A stretch of DNA of 64,000 nucleotides from QHWT01 sp963755695 (GCA_963755695.1 CAVWLB010000001.1:868001-932000); one strand, 5' to 3'. Positions 25,933-35,488 are shown, numbered from the stretch's first letter. Made by a program: numbers and translations. The notes: generated by a model from the letters alone, not told the origin.

Positions 25933-28021
25933 AGATCGCTTCCAGGTTGGCAGGCTTCGTGGTCCGCAACCCTTGCCAGAGATCTCCGGCTTTGCGGAAT
26001 CGTTCGGGCGCCGTGCGAATCGTGAACTCGCGCGGATCGACCTTCCCGTCGACCTCCTTCCAGGTGAGCGGCGTCGAGACGCCGGCAAATTCGCTGGCGC
26101 GCGCGCTGTAAGCGGTGGCGAGCGTCTTTCCCAAAATGTTCTGCAGGAAATCGACGTAGACGGTTCCGCGCGGCCGACGCGCGACGACGCGTTCGACGGT
26201 TGCGACTTTGGGATGCCGCGACGCGACCACGGTTGCCACGATCTGGCAGAACAGCATGCCTGATTCGTAAGAGGTGCGGGGCGGCAGCGGAATGTAGACG
26301 TGCAGTCCGCTCGATCCCGAGGTCTTGGGAAAGCCCGGGACACCCAGCGAATCGAGCTCATCGCGGACCCATCGCGCAACGTCGAGCACCTTGGCGAAGG
26401 TGGCCGCATCGGTCGGATCCAGATCGATCGCGGCATGATCCGCATAGAGCGGCGACTGCACCCGCGAGAACCACGGGTCCTGCGAGATGGCCGCGATCTG
26501 CGTCATGTAGAGCAGGGTGGTGAGCGATCCGCCGACGAGCCGCCTGGCATCCGGTTCGCGAATCGGATCGAGCTCGTCAGAGAGCGTCTCGATGCGAACG
26601 CCTGCGGGCGGCTTCTCGTCGCGCGAGCGCTGCTGGTAGAAAGCCTTGCCTTTGACGCCATTCGGAAACCGCTTCATGACCAGCGGTCGATCCGCGATCG
26701 CGGGCAGCAGGAACGGTGAGACCTCTACGTAGTAGCGGAGAAGATCTCCCTTCGTGACTTTGAGGTCCGGCCAGAACACTTTGGCGGGGTTCGTGATCTT
26801 GAGACGATCTCCGTTCGGGAGAGTCAGCTCGCCATCTCGTCGTGCGTCTTCCAGCGTGCGCAGTTGCTCGATCAGACGGTCGAGATCTTTCCGGTCGATC
26901 GCGTTCGCTCCGCCAGCGCCGTCTTTCCGACCGATCGCGTCGGTTCCGGCGACGCTTTTCGAGCCTGGCCGAGGCCGGCCGCGACGGGGCGCGGAGACCG
27001 CAACCGTCGGTTTCGAAGCGTGAGAATCCGCACGCGGCTGTTCGCGCACGACCTCGCGCGGATTCTTGTCATCACGCAGCCCGAGATAGACCGGATGGCG
27101 CAGCTTGTCGTCGGCGGTCCACTCGGTGAACCTGATCTGCGCAACGAGATCCGGGCGCGCCCAGTGCGCGGGCTCATTGGTCTTGATTGGTGTCGAGAAC
27201 GGAGACTTCGAGATCTCGCGCTCCTTGAGCAACCGCCAGACGCGCGCGAGCTCCTTCTGATTGAACCCGGTCCCAGTGTGGCCGGTATACACCAATGCGT
27301 CCCCCTCGTAGACACCGAGCAGCAGCGCGCCAAAGTGGGTCCGCGTCTGGCGCGGCTCCGTCCATCCGGCAATCACGAATTCCTGCTCGTGCAGAACCTT
27401 GATCTTCCGCCACGCGGGAGTGCGGCGCCCGGCCTGATACGTTGACGTTGCGTCTTTTGCAATCAGCCCCTCCCACTGTTCCTTCACCGCGCGCGCATGC
27501 AGTTGACGAGCATCGCCGGCAACCTGTTCGCTGAGTCGAAGCGTTCCTTGCCCTTTCAGGCGGAAGGTCTCTTCGAAGAGCCGCTCGAGCCGCTCACGCC
27601 GTGATGCGAGCGGCAGCTTGCACAGATCCTTGGTCCCTTCGCGCAGCACGTCGAAGACGATGAGTGCGACCGGCTGATCACGGTCGACTCGTTCGACGTC
27701 GGTGGCGCCGGTGAGATGAATGCGTCCCTGGAGACGCTGGAAGCCAGCCGGACGACCATCCGGGTAGAGGGCGACGATCTCACCGTCGAGGATCACCCTT
27801 CCCTCGAGCTGGGCAGCGGCACTGCGAAGCGCCTGCACGATCGACGGAAACTGCATCGTCTTGTCATTGCCGTTGCGTGACCAGATGCGTACCCCCGGGC
27901 CCCCTCGCGACGGGTTGATCTCGACCAGCGCGCGAATTCCGTCGTACTTCGGCTCGTAGACGAGGTTTTTGGCCACCAGGGGCGCTTCGGCCAATGTCGC
28001 GAGCATCGGACGCAAGTCCAT
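25907..28021 (-). CDS. ligD: DNA ligase D (ligase-polymerase, no phosphoesterase domain)
   Basis: The 704-residue protein has an N-terminal ATP-dependent ligase domain with the nucleotidyl-accepting Lys in EPKYDGIRALVEI (about residues 24-36), LDGEIVALYPDG, and WEGLIAKDATSTYQAGRR. A C-terminal primase-polymerase domain follows (from about 400), with NPAKVFWPDLKVTKGDLLRYY, RFPNGVKGKAFYQQR and the metal-binding DLDPTD. The usual 3'-phosphoesterase domain is absent, and the domain order is ligase then polymerase. LigD with Ku repairs double-strand breaks by non-homologous end joining, and a ku gene lies 8 kb away at 36202. The gene is divergent from the BlaI gene with only 17 bp between start codons. 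Confidence 0.95.
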   Translation of the reverse strand: MDLRPMLATLAEAPLVAKNLVYEPKYDGIRALVEINPSRGGPGVRIWSRNGNDKTMQFPSIVQALRSAAAQLEGRVILDGEIVALYPDGRPAGFQRLQGRIHLTGATDVERVDRDQPVALIVFDVLREGTKDLCKLPLASRRERLERLFEETFRLKGQGTLRLSEQVAGDARQLHARAVKEQWEGLIAKDATSTYQAGRRTPAWRKIKVLHEQEFVIAGWTEPRQTRTHFGALLLGVYEGDALVYTGHTGTGFNQKELARVWRLLKEREISKSPFSTPIKTNEPAHWARPDLVAQIRFTEWTADDKLRHPVYLGLRDDKNPREVVREQPRADSHASKPTVAVSAPRRGRPRPGSKSVAGTDAIGRKDGAGGANAIDRKDLDRLIEQLRTLEDARRDGELTLPNGDRLKITNPAKVFWPDLKVTKGDLLRYYVEVSPFLLPAIADRPLVMKRFPNGVKGKAFYQQRSRDEKPPAGVRIETLSDELDPIREPDARRLVGGSLTTLLYMTQIAAISQDPWFSRVQSPLYADHAAIDLDPTDAATFAKVLDVARWVRDELDSLGVPGFPKTSGSSGLHVYIPLPPRTSYESGMLFCQIVATVVASRHPKVATVERVVARRPRGTVYVDFLQNILGKTLATAYSARASEFAGVSTPLTWKEVDGKVDPREFTIRTAPERFRKAGDLWQGLRTTKPANLEAIFKKYAKRR

Positions 28022-28023
28022 GG

Positions 28024-28029
28024 GATAAT
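28024..28029 (+). promoter_or_regulatory. Possible -10 box for a leaderless blaI-like transcript
   Basis: GATAAT lies 9 bases before the ATG at 28039, which would place transcription initiation at or next to the start codon. No convincing -35 hexamer is seen at the right distance, so this is tentative. The element lies in the 17-bp gap between the divergent ligD and blaI-like starts. Confidence 0.35.
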
Positions 28030-28038
28030 CTGGCCGGA

Positions 28039-28452
28039 ATGTTCCGCCGAGCGCAACTCTCCGGTCTGGCGACGATGTTCGGGACGCTCGAGCTACGCGT
28101 TCTCGAAGCGCTGTGGCGACGGCCGGCCGGCGGCAGCGTGCGCGACCTGCACGTGGATTTTCCCAACGCCGCGTACACCACGCTGATGACGACGATGGAC
28201 CGGCTGCATCGGAAGGGTGTCCTGGATCGAGAGAAGTTCGGCCGGGCGTTCGTCTATCGTCCGCGCTATTCGCGCGAAGAAATGGAAACCGGAGCCGCCG
28301 CGCGGGCGGTGGGCTCGCTTCTCGGGCAGGGCAACGCCGAGCCGATTCTGTCGTGGTTCGTCGACGCCGTCAGCGAGCAGGACGAGCGGCTGCTCGACGA
28401 CTTGGAGCGACTGGTCCAGGCGAAGCGCCGGGAAAAGGAGCGCGAACGGTGA
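28039..28452 (+). CDS. BlaI/MecI/CopY family transcriptional repressor
   Basis: The 137-residue protein has the BlaI winged helix: FGTLELRVLEALWRRPAGGSVRDL (about residues 13-36), AYTTLMTTMDRLHRKGVLDREKFGRAFVYRPRYS (about 44-77), and a C-terminal dimerisation helix with DDLERLVQAKRREKER. BlaI-type repressors are inactivated by proteolysis triggered by a partner M56 sensor peptidase. That partner is the next gene, and it overlaps this stop by 4 bases (GTGA). The target is probably its own operon, which includes an ABC transporter. Confidence 0.92.
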   Translation: MFRRAQLSGLATMFGTLELRVLEALWRRPAGGSVRDLHVDFPNAAYTTLMTTMDRLHRKGVLDREKFGRAFVYRPRYSREEMETGAAARAVGSLLGQGNAEPILSWFVDAVSEQDERLLDDLERLVQAKRREKERER

Positions 28453-29402
28453 TCTACTGGCGGCTGGCGACAGCAATCACGTTGGGGTCTTTCGCAGCAA
28501 TCCTGTGCATTCTGTCGCTGGTGTCGGCGCTGATCTCACCCGCACTCACGCGGCGCCTCGAGCGGCAGGGACCTCGGTCACGCGCAACCGGCCTGCTGGC
28601 GTTACGGCTCTTGCCCCCCGCCGCAGGATTGTTCGGGGCGGTCGGTATCGTTCTGCCGATGTTCCTATGGTTCGAACCGTCCGACACCAACGAGCCCCTG
28701 GCGATCACGCTTGCGGTCGCTGCGGTGGCTGGCGCTGGATGGCTGACGCGTGGCGCGTGGCGAGCCCTGTCGGGATGGCGTGCGACGCGTGCACTCGCGC
28801 GCGGCTGGCGCGGTCGCGGCCGACGGCTCGAGATGTTCGAGGCACCCGTTCCGGTGTTCGCCATCGACGAGACCTATCCGCTGGTCGCGGTCGTAGGATT
28901 CCGCCGGCCGGAACTCTTCATCTCCGAGCGCGTGCTTCGCGCCTGCCCGCCCGACGAGGTGCGTGCGATGATTCTCCACGAATGCGCACACGTCGCCGCC
29001 CGCGACAACATCAAGCGCTTCGTGGTTCGCGCGTGCCCGGCCCTGTTGTCTGCGAACAGGGGGTTGGAAACCCTTTGGAGCCGCGCAGCCGAGGAGGCAG
29101 CAGATGCCGCGGCCGCGGCACTTCGTCCAAGCCTCCGGACCGATCTCGCGCATGGGCTGATACGCGTCGCGCGGCTCGCGACGGCTACGCATCGACCACT
29201 TTCCGCGAGTGCGTTCTACCTTGGCGACACCATCGAGGCACGGGTTCGACGCCTGCTCGAACCGGCCGAGCCCGAGATCGCGGCGCGAATTTCGATTCGG
29301 GCACTCTCGTTCGGGTTCGCCGCCATCGTCTGCGTATCCTTTGTCGTCTTTGGCCCGGCTCTGCACGACGCGCTTGAAGCGATTGTGAGGTTCTTGCCGT
29401 AG
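28449..29402 (+). CDS. BlaR1/M56 family membrane metallopeptidase
   Basis: From the GTG at 28449 the product has 317 residues. Two N-terminal membrane helices are followed by a third near 85-105. A zincin domain follows with ILHECAHVAARDN (HExxH, about residues 176-188) and the downstream Glu in SRAAEEAADAAA (about 216-227). A C-terminal helix (FGFAAIVCVSFVVFGPAL) completes it. It probably senses an envelope signal and cleaves the BlaI-type repressor encoded immediately upstream. It lacks the extracellular penicillin-binding domain of BlaR1, so the signal need not be a beta-lactam. Confidence 0.9.
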   Translation: MIYWRLATAITLGSFAAILCILSLVSALISPALTRRLERQGPRSRATGLLALRLLPPAAGLFGAVGIVLPMFLWFEPSDTNEPLAITLAVAAVAGAGWLTRGAWRALSGWRATRALARGWRGRGRRLEMFEAPVPVFAIDETYPLVAVVGFRRPELFISERVLRACPPDEVRAMILHECAHVAARDNIKRFVVRACPALLSANRGLETLWSRAAEEAADAAAAALRPSLRTDLAHGLIRVARLATATHRPLSASAFYLGDTIEARVRRLLEPAEPEIAARISIRALSFGFAAIVCVSFVVFGPALHDALEAIVRFLP

Positions 29403-29504
29403 CCGGGCGTTTCAACCCGACCGCAGCCCGCCGAAGCTCAGGCCTCGGGATTCCGGGTTTCGCCATAGGGCAGCCCTCAGCCTTCTCCACAACGTAACTG
29501 CCGC

Positions 29505-29543
29505 AACTACAGGCGCCAGCACGTACGATGGCTGGTAGTAGTT
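29505..29543 (+). promoter_or_regulatory. Inverted repeat upstream of the ABC transporter genes
   Basis: AACTAC (29505-29510) and CCAGC (29516-29520) are mirrored by GCTGG (29531-29535) and GTAGTT (29538-29543). The repeat is an imperfect dyad of about 39 bp centred near 29525. BlaI-type operators contain ACTACA/TGTAGT half-sites, so this is a reasonable binding site for the repressor encoded upstream. It would separate control of the transporter from that of blaI/M56. Confidence 0.4.
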
Positions 29544-29578
29544 CGTATCCCGCCGATAGACTCGAATTTCAGCTTCTG

Positions 29579-30298
29579 ATGGAGCCGCTCGTCAGGGTCA
29601 CCGGTCTCACGAAAAGCTATCGGGAAATCGTCGCCTTGCACGACGTGTCCCTCTCCATCCGCCAGGGAGAGGTGCTGGGTCTCATCGGTCCCAATGGCGC
29701 GGGAAAGACCACGCTGTTCGAGTGCATGGCGGGTGTGTTGCCAGCCGACAGCGGTCGCGTGTCGATCGGCGGCCAGGACATTGCCACCGCCGATCGAGGG
29801 CGTCACCTTTTCTATCTTCCCGACGCGATTGCACCGTGGCCGTCGGAAACGGTGAGATGGGCGTTGGACTTTACGATTGGATTTTTCGGAGGGCTCCCGG
29901 CGAGAAAGCAGGAGGTCGTTTCGCGCCTCGCGCTCGAGCCGCTGATGACCCGTCCGATCGGCGCGCTCTCGAAGGGTCAACGGAAACGGGTGGTACTGGC
30001 GCTGGGCCTTCTCACGCCGCAACCGGTACTGCTGGCAGACGAGCCGTTCGAGGGACTGGACCTGCGGCAGACGCGCGACGTCGGCCACGCGCTTCGCGAG
30101 CACGCCGCCTATGGACGCACGCTGTTCCTGTCGATCCATCAGATTACCGACGCGGCGCGGGCCTGTGATCGGTTCGTGCTGTTGAGCGGTGGAAGAGTGC
30201 GGGGCGAAGGTACGTTCGACGAGCTGGCATCACTCGCAGGCGCCACCGCCGCGCGCACGCCGGCGGATCTCGAGGACGTGGTTCTTGCCCTTACATAG
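29579..30298 (+). CDS. ABC transporter ATP-binding protein
   Basis: The 239-residue ATPase has Walker A GPNGAGKTT (about residues 39-47), a Q-loop-like stretch after FYLPDAIAPW, a variant signature LSKGQRKRV (about 137) and Walker B PVLLADEPFEGLD. H-loop His is in LSIHQITD. The ATG at 29579 gives MEPLVRVTGLTKSY, the normal start of the fold. The earlier ATG at 29528 lies inside an inverted repeat. The gene overlaps the permease start by 14 bases. It is the engine of an exporter-type system with the next gene. Confidence 0.92.
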   Translation: MEPLVRVTGLTKSYREIVALHDVSLSIRQGEVLGLIGPNGAGKTTLFECMAGVLPADSGRVSIGGQDIATADRGRHLFYLPDAIAPWPSETVRWALDFTIGFFGGLPARKQEVVSRLALEPLMTRPIGALSKGQRKRVVLALGLLTPQPVLLADEPFEGLDLRQTRDVGHALREHAAYGRTLFLSIHQITDAARACDRFVLLSGGRVRGEGTFDELASLAGATAARTPADLEDVVLALT

Positions 30299-31610
30299 GA
30301 CCGCGTTCGCGTGGCTCGTCACAAAGGAATGGCGCGAGCTGCTGGCATCCCGCGCCTGGTGGGTGATGCTGGCGCTGATCGGGCCGCTGGTGGGCGTGTC
30401 CTTCATCAGCGCCGTCCGCACCTACGCGGAGCTCAGCGGGTTGAATGGCACGTCGGCCGGAGTGGGGGAGGCGTTCTCGCCGCTGATTGGTGTCTGGGCG
30501 CCAACGTTCAGCGCGTGTGAACTGGCCGCGGCGTTCCTGTTGCCGTTTGTCGCGATTCGGTTGGTGGCGGGTGACCGGCACAGCGGTGCGTTGAAGCTCG
30601 AGCTGCAGCACCCGATGCCGACCCTTGCTCGCATCAGCGCGAAAGCACTCGTCCTGGGGGCAGGGTGGCTGGTCGCATCGCTGGCGCCACTCATCGCGAT
30701 CGTGCTGTGGCGCAGTTACGGAGGCAGCCTCTACCTGCCGGAGCTCCTGAGCGTGGGTGCGGGACACATGTTGAACGCCGGCCTGACCATCGCGCTTGCC
30801 GCGGCGACCGCATCGGTGACAGAGCATCCCTCCACCGCGGCGATCCTGACCCTGAGCGTGACCGTCGGCACGTGGATCCTCAACTTCATCGCGGCGGTGC
30901 ATGGCGGCCTGTGGGAACGGGCTGCCGGATACACGCCGACGGCGATGGTTGCCGAATTCCAACACGGCCTCGTCCGACTCGATGCGGTGCTGGTCGCCTG
31001 CGTGCTGATCGCTGCAGGTCTCGCGTTCGCGGCGGTCTGGATGCGGCTTGGCGTGGCGGTGCGTCGACGGGTCTTCGAGTCGATCACGATCGGGGCAATT
31101 GCGGTCGCCGGGACCATCATCGCAACCAGGGCGACGTCGAGTTGGGATGTTTCCGAGAATCGCGCGAATTCGTTCTCGGAAGCCGACGAGGAAGCGCTGT
31201 CGCACATACGGGGCCCGCTGCGAATCGAAGCGCACCTGGCGCAAGAAGATCCGCGGCGTGTCGATCTCGAGCGGCAATCGCTCTCGAAGCTGCGTCGTCT
31301 GATGCCTGCCGTGCAGGTCCAGTACGTTTCGGCGACGTCGGTGGGATTGTTCGAACAAACCGCCGAACATTACGGCGAAGTCTGGTACGAGCTCGATGGC
31401 CGTCGGACGATGAGCCGGGTGACCAGCGCCGAAGGCGTCCTCGAAGCCATTTACACCGTAGCTGCGATGACGCCGCCGGCCGAGTCCGGCGCAGCCGTGT
31501 TTCGCGGTCACCCGCTGCCGGCCTCGCCCACGCATGCCGCCGCGATTTTCTATGGCGCGTGGCCGGCGCTGGTTGTGCTCGCCGGCGTTGCGCGGAGGAG
31601 AAACTCATGA
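30285..31610 (+). CDS. ABC-2 type permease with C-terminal Gld-like domain
   Basis: Translation probably starts at a TTG (30285; LPLHRTAFAWLVTKEWRELL), overlapping the ATPase stop. The first 270 residues form an ABC-2 permease with about six helices (VMLALIGPLVGVSFI, LAAAFLLPFVAIRLV, AGWLVASLAPLIAIVLW). Around residue 290 there is another helix, then an exported domain (about 310-400; FSEADEEALSHIRGPLRIEAHLAQEDPRR) resembling GldG/IFT52-like domains, and a final helix before RRRNS. Fusion of a permease with such a domain suggests a gliding-type or copper-type (NosY-like) exporter, but the substrate is unknown. Its stop overlaps the next ATG by 3 bases. Confidence 0.8.
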   Translation: MPLHRTAFAWLVTKEWRELLASRAWWVMLALIGPLVGVSFISAVRTYAELSGLNGTSAGVGEAFSPLIGVWAPTFSACELAAAFLLPFVAIRLVAGDRHSGALKLELQHPMPTLARISAKALVLGAGWLVASLAPLIAIVLWRSYGGSLYLPELLSVGAGHMLNAGLTIALAAATASVTEHPSTAAILTLSVTVGTWILNFIAAVHGGLWERAAGYTPTAMVAEFQHGLVRLDAVLVACVLIAAGLAFAAVWMRLGVAVRRRVFESITIGAIAVAGTIIATRATSSWDVSENRANSFSEADEEALSHIRGPLRIEAHLAQEDPRRVDLERQSLSKLRRLMPAVQVQYVSATSVGLFEQTAEHYGEVWYELDGRRTMSRVTSAEGVLEAIYTVAAMTPPAESGAAVFRGHPLPASPTHAAAIFYGAWPALVVLAGVARRRNS

Positions 31611-32386
31611 AGCCATTCATATGGGTCGTCGTATTGGTCGCCTCGCTCGCTGCCGTAGCAACCAAAGTCGATCTCAGCAAGGAGCAGGTTGGAAAACCGC
31701 CGAGTGTCTTCGAGCCGATCGTAGGAACGTGGGTCATCGCCGAGGACGCCGGTGACAAGGTGGTGATGGTCGACGGCCGGCCGTGGGTCGCGAGCAAGGA
31801 CAACCCAACGAAGTTGCTGGTGCAGAGTGCTCGCAAACTGTATGGCACCTCGAACGAAGAGTTGATGGACAACGCGAAACAGTTTGCCTACTACCCGGTA
31901 GCCGTTCTCAAGAGCGTCGACCAGTTTTCGAACGGGACGATCGCCGTGAAGTTCAAGACCGTGGCCGGCGACGCCGACCGTGCGTCGGGCATTCTCTTCA
32001 ACGTCAAGGCGAATGGCGACTGGCTCGCCATCCGCTACAACGACACCGAGAACAACGTCGCGCTCTGGGAGTTCCACAACGGCATCCGACGGCCGGTCAA
32101 ATTCAGCGATCGCACCAAGAAATTCATGCTCGATCGCAGCCAGTGGCACGACTTGAAGATGTCGGTGGACGGCGCCAGCTTCCAGGCGTGGCTCGATGGC
32201 CAGCCGGCGCTGGAACACACGCTGGGCAGCGAACCGGGTCCGGGGCGCAACAACGCGCCGCCGCATCCGGATCTGTTCCCGGCGAACAATCCGGTGCTCC
32301 GTCCGCCGGTCGCTGGACGGATCGGGCTCTGGGCCAAAACCGACAGCACCAGCTATTTCAAGGATTACGTCGTGGAGCCGAAGTAG
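31607..32386 (+). CDS. Secreted protein with concanavalin A-like (DUF1080/LamG-type) domain
   Basis: The 259-residue product has a signal peptide (MKPFIWVVVLVASLAAVA) and a beta-sandwich domain with VAVKFKTVAGDADRASGILF-type strands, WLAIRYNDTENNVALWEF, WHDLKMSVDGASFQAWLDGQ and the closing AGRIGLWAKTDSTSYFKDY. This order of strands is characteristic of laminin-G/3-keto-disaccharide-hydrolase-like folds. It is translationally coupled (ATGA) to the transporter permease, so it is probably a periplasmic component of that system. The ligand is unknown. Confidence 0.75.
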   Translation: MKPFIWVVVLVASLAAVATKVDLSKEQVGKPPSVFEPIVGTWVIAEDAGDKVVMVDGRPWVASKDNPTKLLVQSARKLYGTSNEELMDNAKQFAYYPVAVLKSVDQFSNGTIAVKFKTVAGDADRASGILFNVKANGDWLAIRYNDTENNVALWEFHNGIRRPVKFSDRTKKFMLDRSQWHDLKMSVDGASFQAWLDGQPALEHTLGSEPGPGRNNAPPHPDLFPANNPVLRPPVAGRIGLWAKTDSTSYFKDYVVEPK

Positions 32387-32440
32387 TCCGAGGGGCGAGG
32401 GGCGACGTTCGAAGAGCGACGTTCGAAGGGCGACGGGCTT
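32387..32440. repeat. Heptamer-periodic array, GCGACGT type
   Basis: Downstream of the stop at 32386 the sequence repeats with a 7-bp period: GCGAGGG, GCGACGT, TCGAAGA, GCGACGT, TCGAAGG, GCGACGG. About six units are recognisable. The same 7-bp spacing, with different words, occurs at 36010, 37080, 54676 and 56327. Confidence 0.6.
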
Positions 32441-32509
32441 ACCCCGTCGAAGCCGGTTTGCGGCAGCGGGCGAGCGGTAGATTTCGGAAGGAAATGGGAG
32501 GAGCAGGTC

Positions 32510-35488
32510 GTGAAAACATTCCGGGTGATCCTATTGGTGTTGGTGTCCGCGGCAATCGCGGGGCCCGCGGCGGCGCAATCTCCGAATAACGCATCCATCG
32601 TCGTTCTTGTCACCGACCAGTCTGGTGCGGTCATCAAAGACGCGCAGGTCTCAGTGATGAACGACCAGACCGGGGCCGTCCGGGAGTCGACGTCAGGTAT
32701 CGACGGCAGCGCCACATTTCCGGCGTTGTCACTCACTGGAACCTACTCGGTCACCGTGTCGAAAACGGGTTTCGGAGACGAGACCCGCAGCGACTTGACC
32801 CTGCGATCGGGCGAGACCGCGACCTTGAAGGTGAAGCTGCTCGTTGGAAGCGAGAAGGCGGAAGTCACGGTCTACGGCAGCGACCAGGGTGTGCATTCCG
32901 ACTCGCAGATCGGCGTTCGCCTCGATAGCGAGACGATCGACGAGACACCGATTCTCGGACGGAAGGTCACGACGCTGCCGTTGTTCAACTCCGCCTTCCG
33001 TCAGGGGAAGGGCACTGGGGATCTGTTCGTCAATGCGACCTATTTCATCACCGGTTCCGGCAGCCGGCGCGCCACGACCTACATGCTGGACGGCGCGAGC
33101 AACGACGAAGGCTGGGGCCGCCAGACCATGCTGACGACGGTGCCGCTTGGCGCCGTGCAGGAGGCGGCGGTGCTGACCAATGCCTTCTCCGCGGAATTTG
33201 GCTGGACGGCCGGACCGGCCATGAACATCGTGACCAAGTCGGGCACCAACAGCCTGCGGGGCGAAGGGCTCTATCTCGCGCGCCCGGGGGGACTCCAGGC
33301 CAAGACGTTCTCGACCGACGGCTTCTGCCCTCCGTCGGTTCCGACCTGCACGACGCCGAGCACGCTCGTGGCCATCAATCCCGCGGATCTGCCGGACGAA
33401 CTGCATCAGTTCTCGGGATCGATCGGCGGACCGATGGTCAGGGACAAGGCCTTCTTCTTCGCGACCGCCGACTACACGATGCAGGACCGCACCACGTTTC
33501 TCTCTCCCACGCTGCCGGCGTTCGTCCTGCCCGCGGACGGCAGCCTCGACTACGTCGGCCGCTATCGGCAGACACTGTTCAACGGCAGGGTCGATCACAA
33601 GCTAACGCCATCTCAGACGCTGATGGTGCGGGCGAATTACGATCACTTCTACGACACCAATCCCAACGACGCGGTCGTTGGAACGAGCGCGCCGACGGTA
33701 GCGCGGCGGTACACGCGCGGGTCGCGATCGGTCGGGCTCAATCACACGACGGTCGTCAGCTCGAACCTTCTCAACGAGGCGCGCTTCGCCTACCTCGACG
33801 GCGATCCGGTCACGCTCTGGGAGGCGCAGGATCCTTCGACCACGTACACCCGCGGCGGCGCGGTGCCGTTCACGATCGGCGAGTCGCGCGCGGCGGACAT
33901 CTTCGGCCACCAATTCCAGTTTGCCGACACGATGTCGTGGTCGCGCGGCAACCACAACCTGCGATTCGGCGGCAGCGTGATCCATCACACCACCGGCGGC
34001 TCGGGCAGCGAGCCCGGTCAGGCGACGCTCGGCACGTTCACCTTTCTCAGCACCACGACCGCGCCGTTCGAGCAGTTGACGCTGGCAGACGTGCAACAGT
34101 ACTCGGAGCCGATCAATTTCGGGATCACCAGCTACGAGATGAAGCAGTGGATGTCGGTGGCGTTCGTGCAGGATCAATTCCGCATCAACGACCAGTTCAC
34201 CCTCGATGCGGGCCTTCGCTACGATCGGCAGACGCTGACCGACTCGACCACCAACTTCGCGCCGCGGGTTGGCGCGTCGTGGCACCCGGGAGCCGATTCG
34301 CGCACGGTCGTTCGCGGCAGCTACGCGATGTACTACACGCAGATTCGCGCGAATGCGCTCGCGAGCGCGCTCACCGGTGGGCTCGACGGCATCGTGACCT
34401 ACACGGCCGTGCCCGGACAGACAGGATTTCCGACGTGCCTGACGTGCGTCCCACTGCGCATCGATCCGCGCACGCTGCCGCTCTCCCAGCAGCCGGCAAG
34501 AAACGTCACGATCCAGGCAGGTCGGCGAGACTTCTACACGACGCAGTTTGCCAGCTACGGTCTGAACTTCGACCTGCTGCCGAACTATCCCGATGAGTTC
34601 GTCAACCCGCGGAGCCAGGTCACATCGGTGGGCGTCGAGCGGGAAATCATCAGCGGTTTGTTCGCGGGAGCCGATTACGTGTATCAGCGCTGGACCGATC
34701 TCGATCGGACGGTGGACCTGAACGCGCCGACACCGTTCGATCGCACCGCGTCCGGCCAGACGAGGACCGTCGCGGCCGCCAACCCCACCCGGCCGATCGT
34801 CCCGGTCAACGGCGGCGTGCGGTCGGTCAACGTGCTGATGAATCTCGGCACCGCCGATTACAACGGCCTGCAGACCCACGTCGGCTATCGCGGCAGCCGC
34901 CGGTTCCAGGCGGACCTGAGCTACACGCTCTCGAAGGCAACCAACACCACCGAGCCTGATGGCAACGGAATCGGTTCGAACGACGCGAACCTCGCGCGCC
35001 TGGGCGAAGAAGAGCGCGGACCGAGCGTGGTCGATCAGCGGCATCGCGCGGTGATTACGGCCAGCTACAACCTGCCGTACAACATCACCGCGGGTACCCT
35101 GATGATGCTGGCGTCTGCGCGGCCGTTCAATTCCACCACCGGGATCGACAACAACGGTGACGGCGCCAACAACGACCGGCCGGTGATTGACGGGAAGGTA
35201 ATCCGCAAGTCGGCGTTCCGCGGAACCGGAACGCAGGACATCTCGTTGTTCGGGGAAGGGCGGCTGAAGTTGCAGCGAGGGGCGATCCTGCTGCGGGTCG
35301 AGGGATTCAATCTGCTCAATCACGGCAATCTGCTCGGCCGCGCGCAAACGACTTACGGCGATACGGGGACCGCGAATCCGACATTTGGCCAGGTGGTGGC
35401 CGTCGGCACGGCAACTAATGCGCTCCCGAGCCTGGCCAATATCGATCCGCCGCGAATGGTGCAGTTCCAGGTTCGGTACCAGTTCTGA
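32510..35488 (+). CDS. TonB-dependent receptor, Oar-like, with carboxypeptidase-regulatory domain
   Basis: The 992-residue protein has a signal peptide (MKTFRVILLVLVSAAIAGPAAAQ), then a carboxypeptidase-regulatory-like beta-sandwich (about residues 27-105; SIVVLVTDQSGAVIKDAQVSV, TGTYSVTVSKTGF). The plug has MLDGASNDEGWGRQ and FSAEFGWTAGPAMNIVTKSGTN, and the outer-membrane barrel ends in VQFQVRYQF with terminal Phe. Such proteins import ligands or secrete adhesins through the outer membrane with TonB energy. The GTG start has a strong site (GGGAGGAG) 7 bases upstream. It follows the ABC operon on the same strand, 123 bp downstream. Confidence 0.93.
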   Translation: MKTFRVILLVLVSAAIAGPAAAQSPNNASIVVLVTDQSGAVIKDAQVSVMNDQTGAVRESTSGIDGSATFPALSLTGTYSVTVSKTGFGDETRSDLTLRSGETATLKVKLLVGSEKAEVTVYGSDQGVHSDSQIGVRLDSETIDETPILGRKVTTLPLFNSAFRQGKGTGDLFVNATYFITGSGSRRATTYMLDGASNDEGWGRQTMLTTVPLGAVQEAAVLTNAFSAEFGWTAGPAMNIVTKSGTNSLRGEGLYLARPGGLQAKTFSTDGFCPPSVPTCTTPSTLVAINPADLPDELHQFSGSIGGPMVRDKAFFFATADYTMQDRTTFLSPTLPAFVLPADGSLDYVGRYRQTLFNGRVDHKLTPSQTLMVRANYDHFYDTNPNDAVVGTSAPTVARRYTRGSRSVGLNHTTVVSSNLLNEARFAYLDGDPVTLWEAQDPSTTYTRGGAVPFTIGESRAADIFGHQFQFADTMSWSRGNHNLRFGGSVIHHTTGGSGSEPGQATLGTFTFLSTTTAPFEQLTLADVQQYSEPINFGITSYEMKQWMSVAFVQDQFRINDQFTLDAGLRYDRQTLTDSTTNFAPRVGASWHPGADSRTVVRGSYAMYYTQIRANALASALTGGLDGIVTYTAVPGQTGFPTCLTCVPLRIDPRTLPLSQQPARNVTIQAGRRDFYTTQFASYGLNFDLLPNYPDEFVNPRSQVTSVGVEREIISGLFAGADYVYQRWTDLDRTVDLNAPTPFDRTASGQTRTVAAANPTRPIVPVNGGVRSVNVLMNLGTADYNGLQTHVGYRGSRRFQADLSYTLSKATNTTEPDGNGIGSNDANLARLGEEERGPSVVDQRHRAVITASYNLPYNITAGTLMMLASARPFNSTTGIDNNGDGANNDRPVIDGKVIRKSAFRGTGTQDISLFGEGRLKLQRGAILLRVEGFNLLNHGNLLGRAQTTYGDTGTANPTFGQVVAVGTATNALPSLANIDPPRMVQFQVRYQF

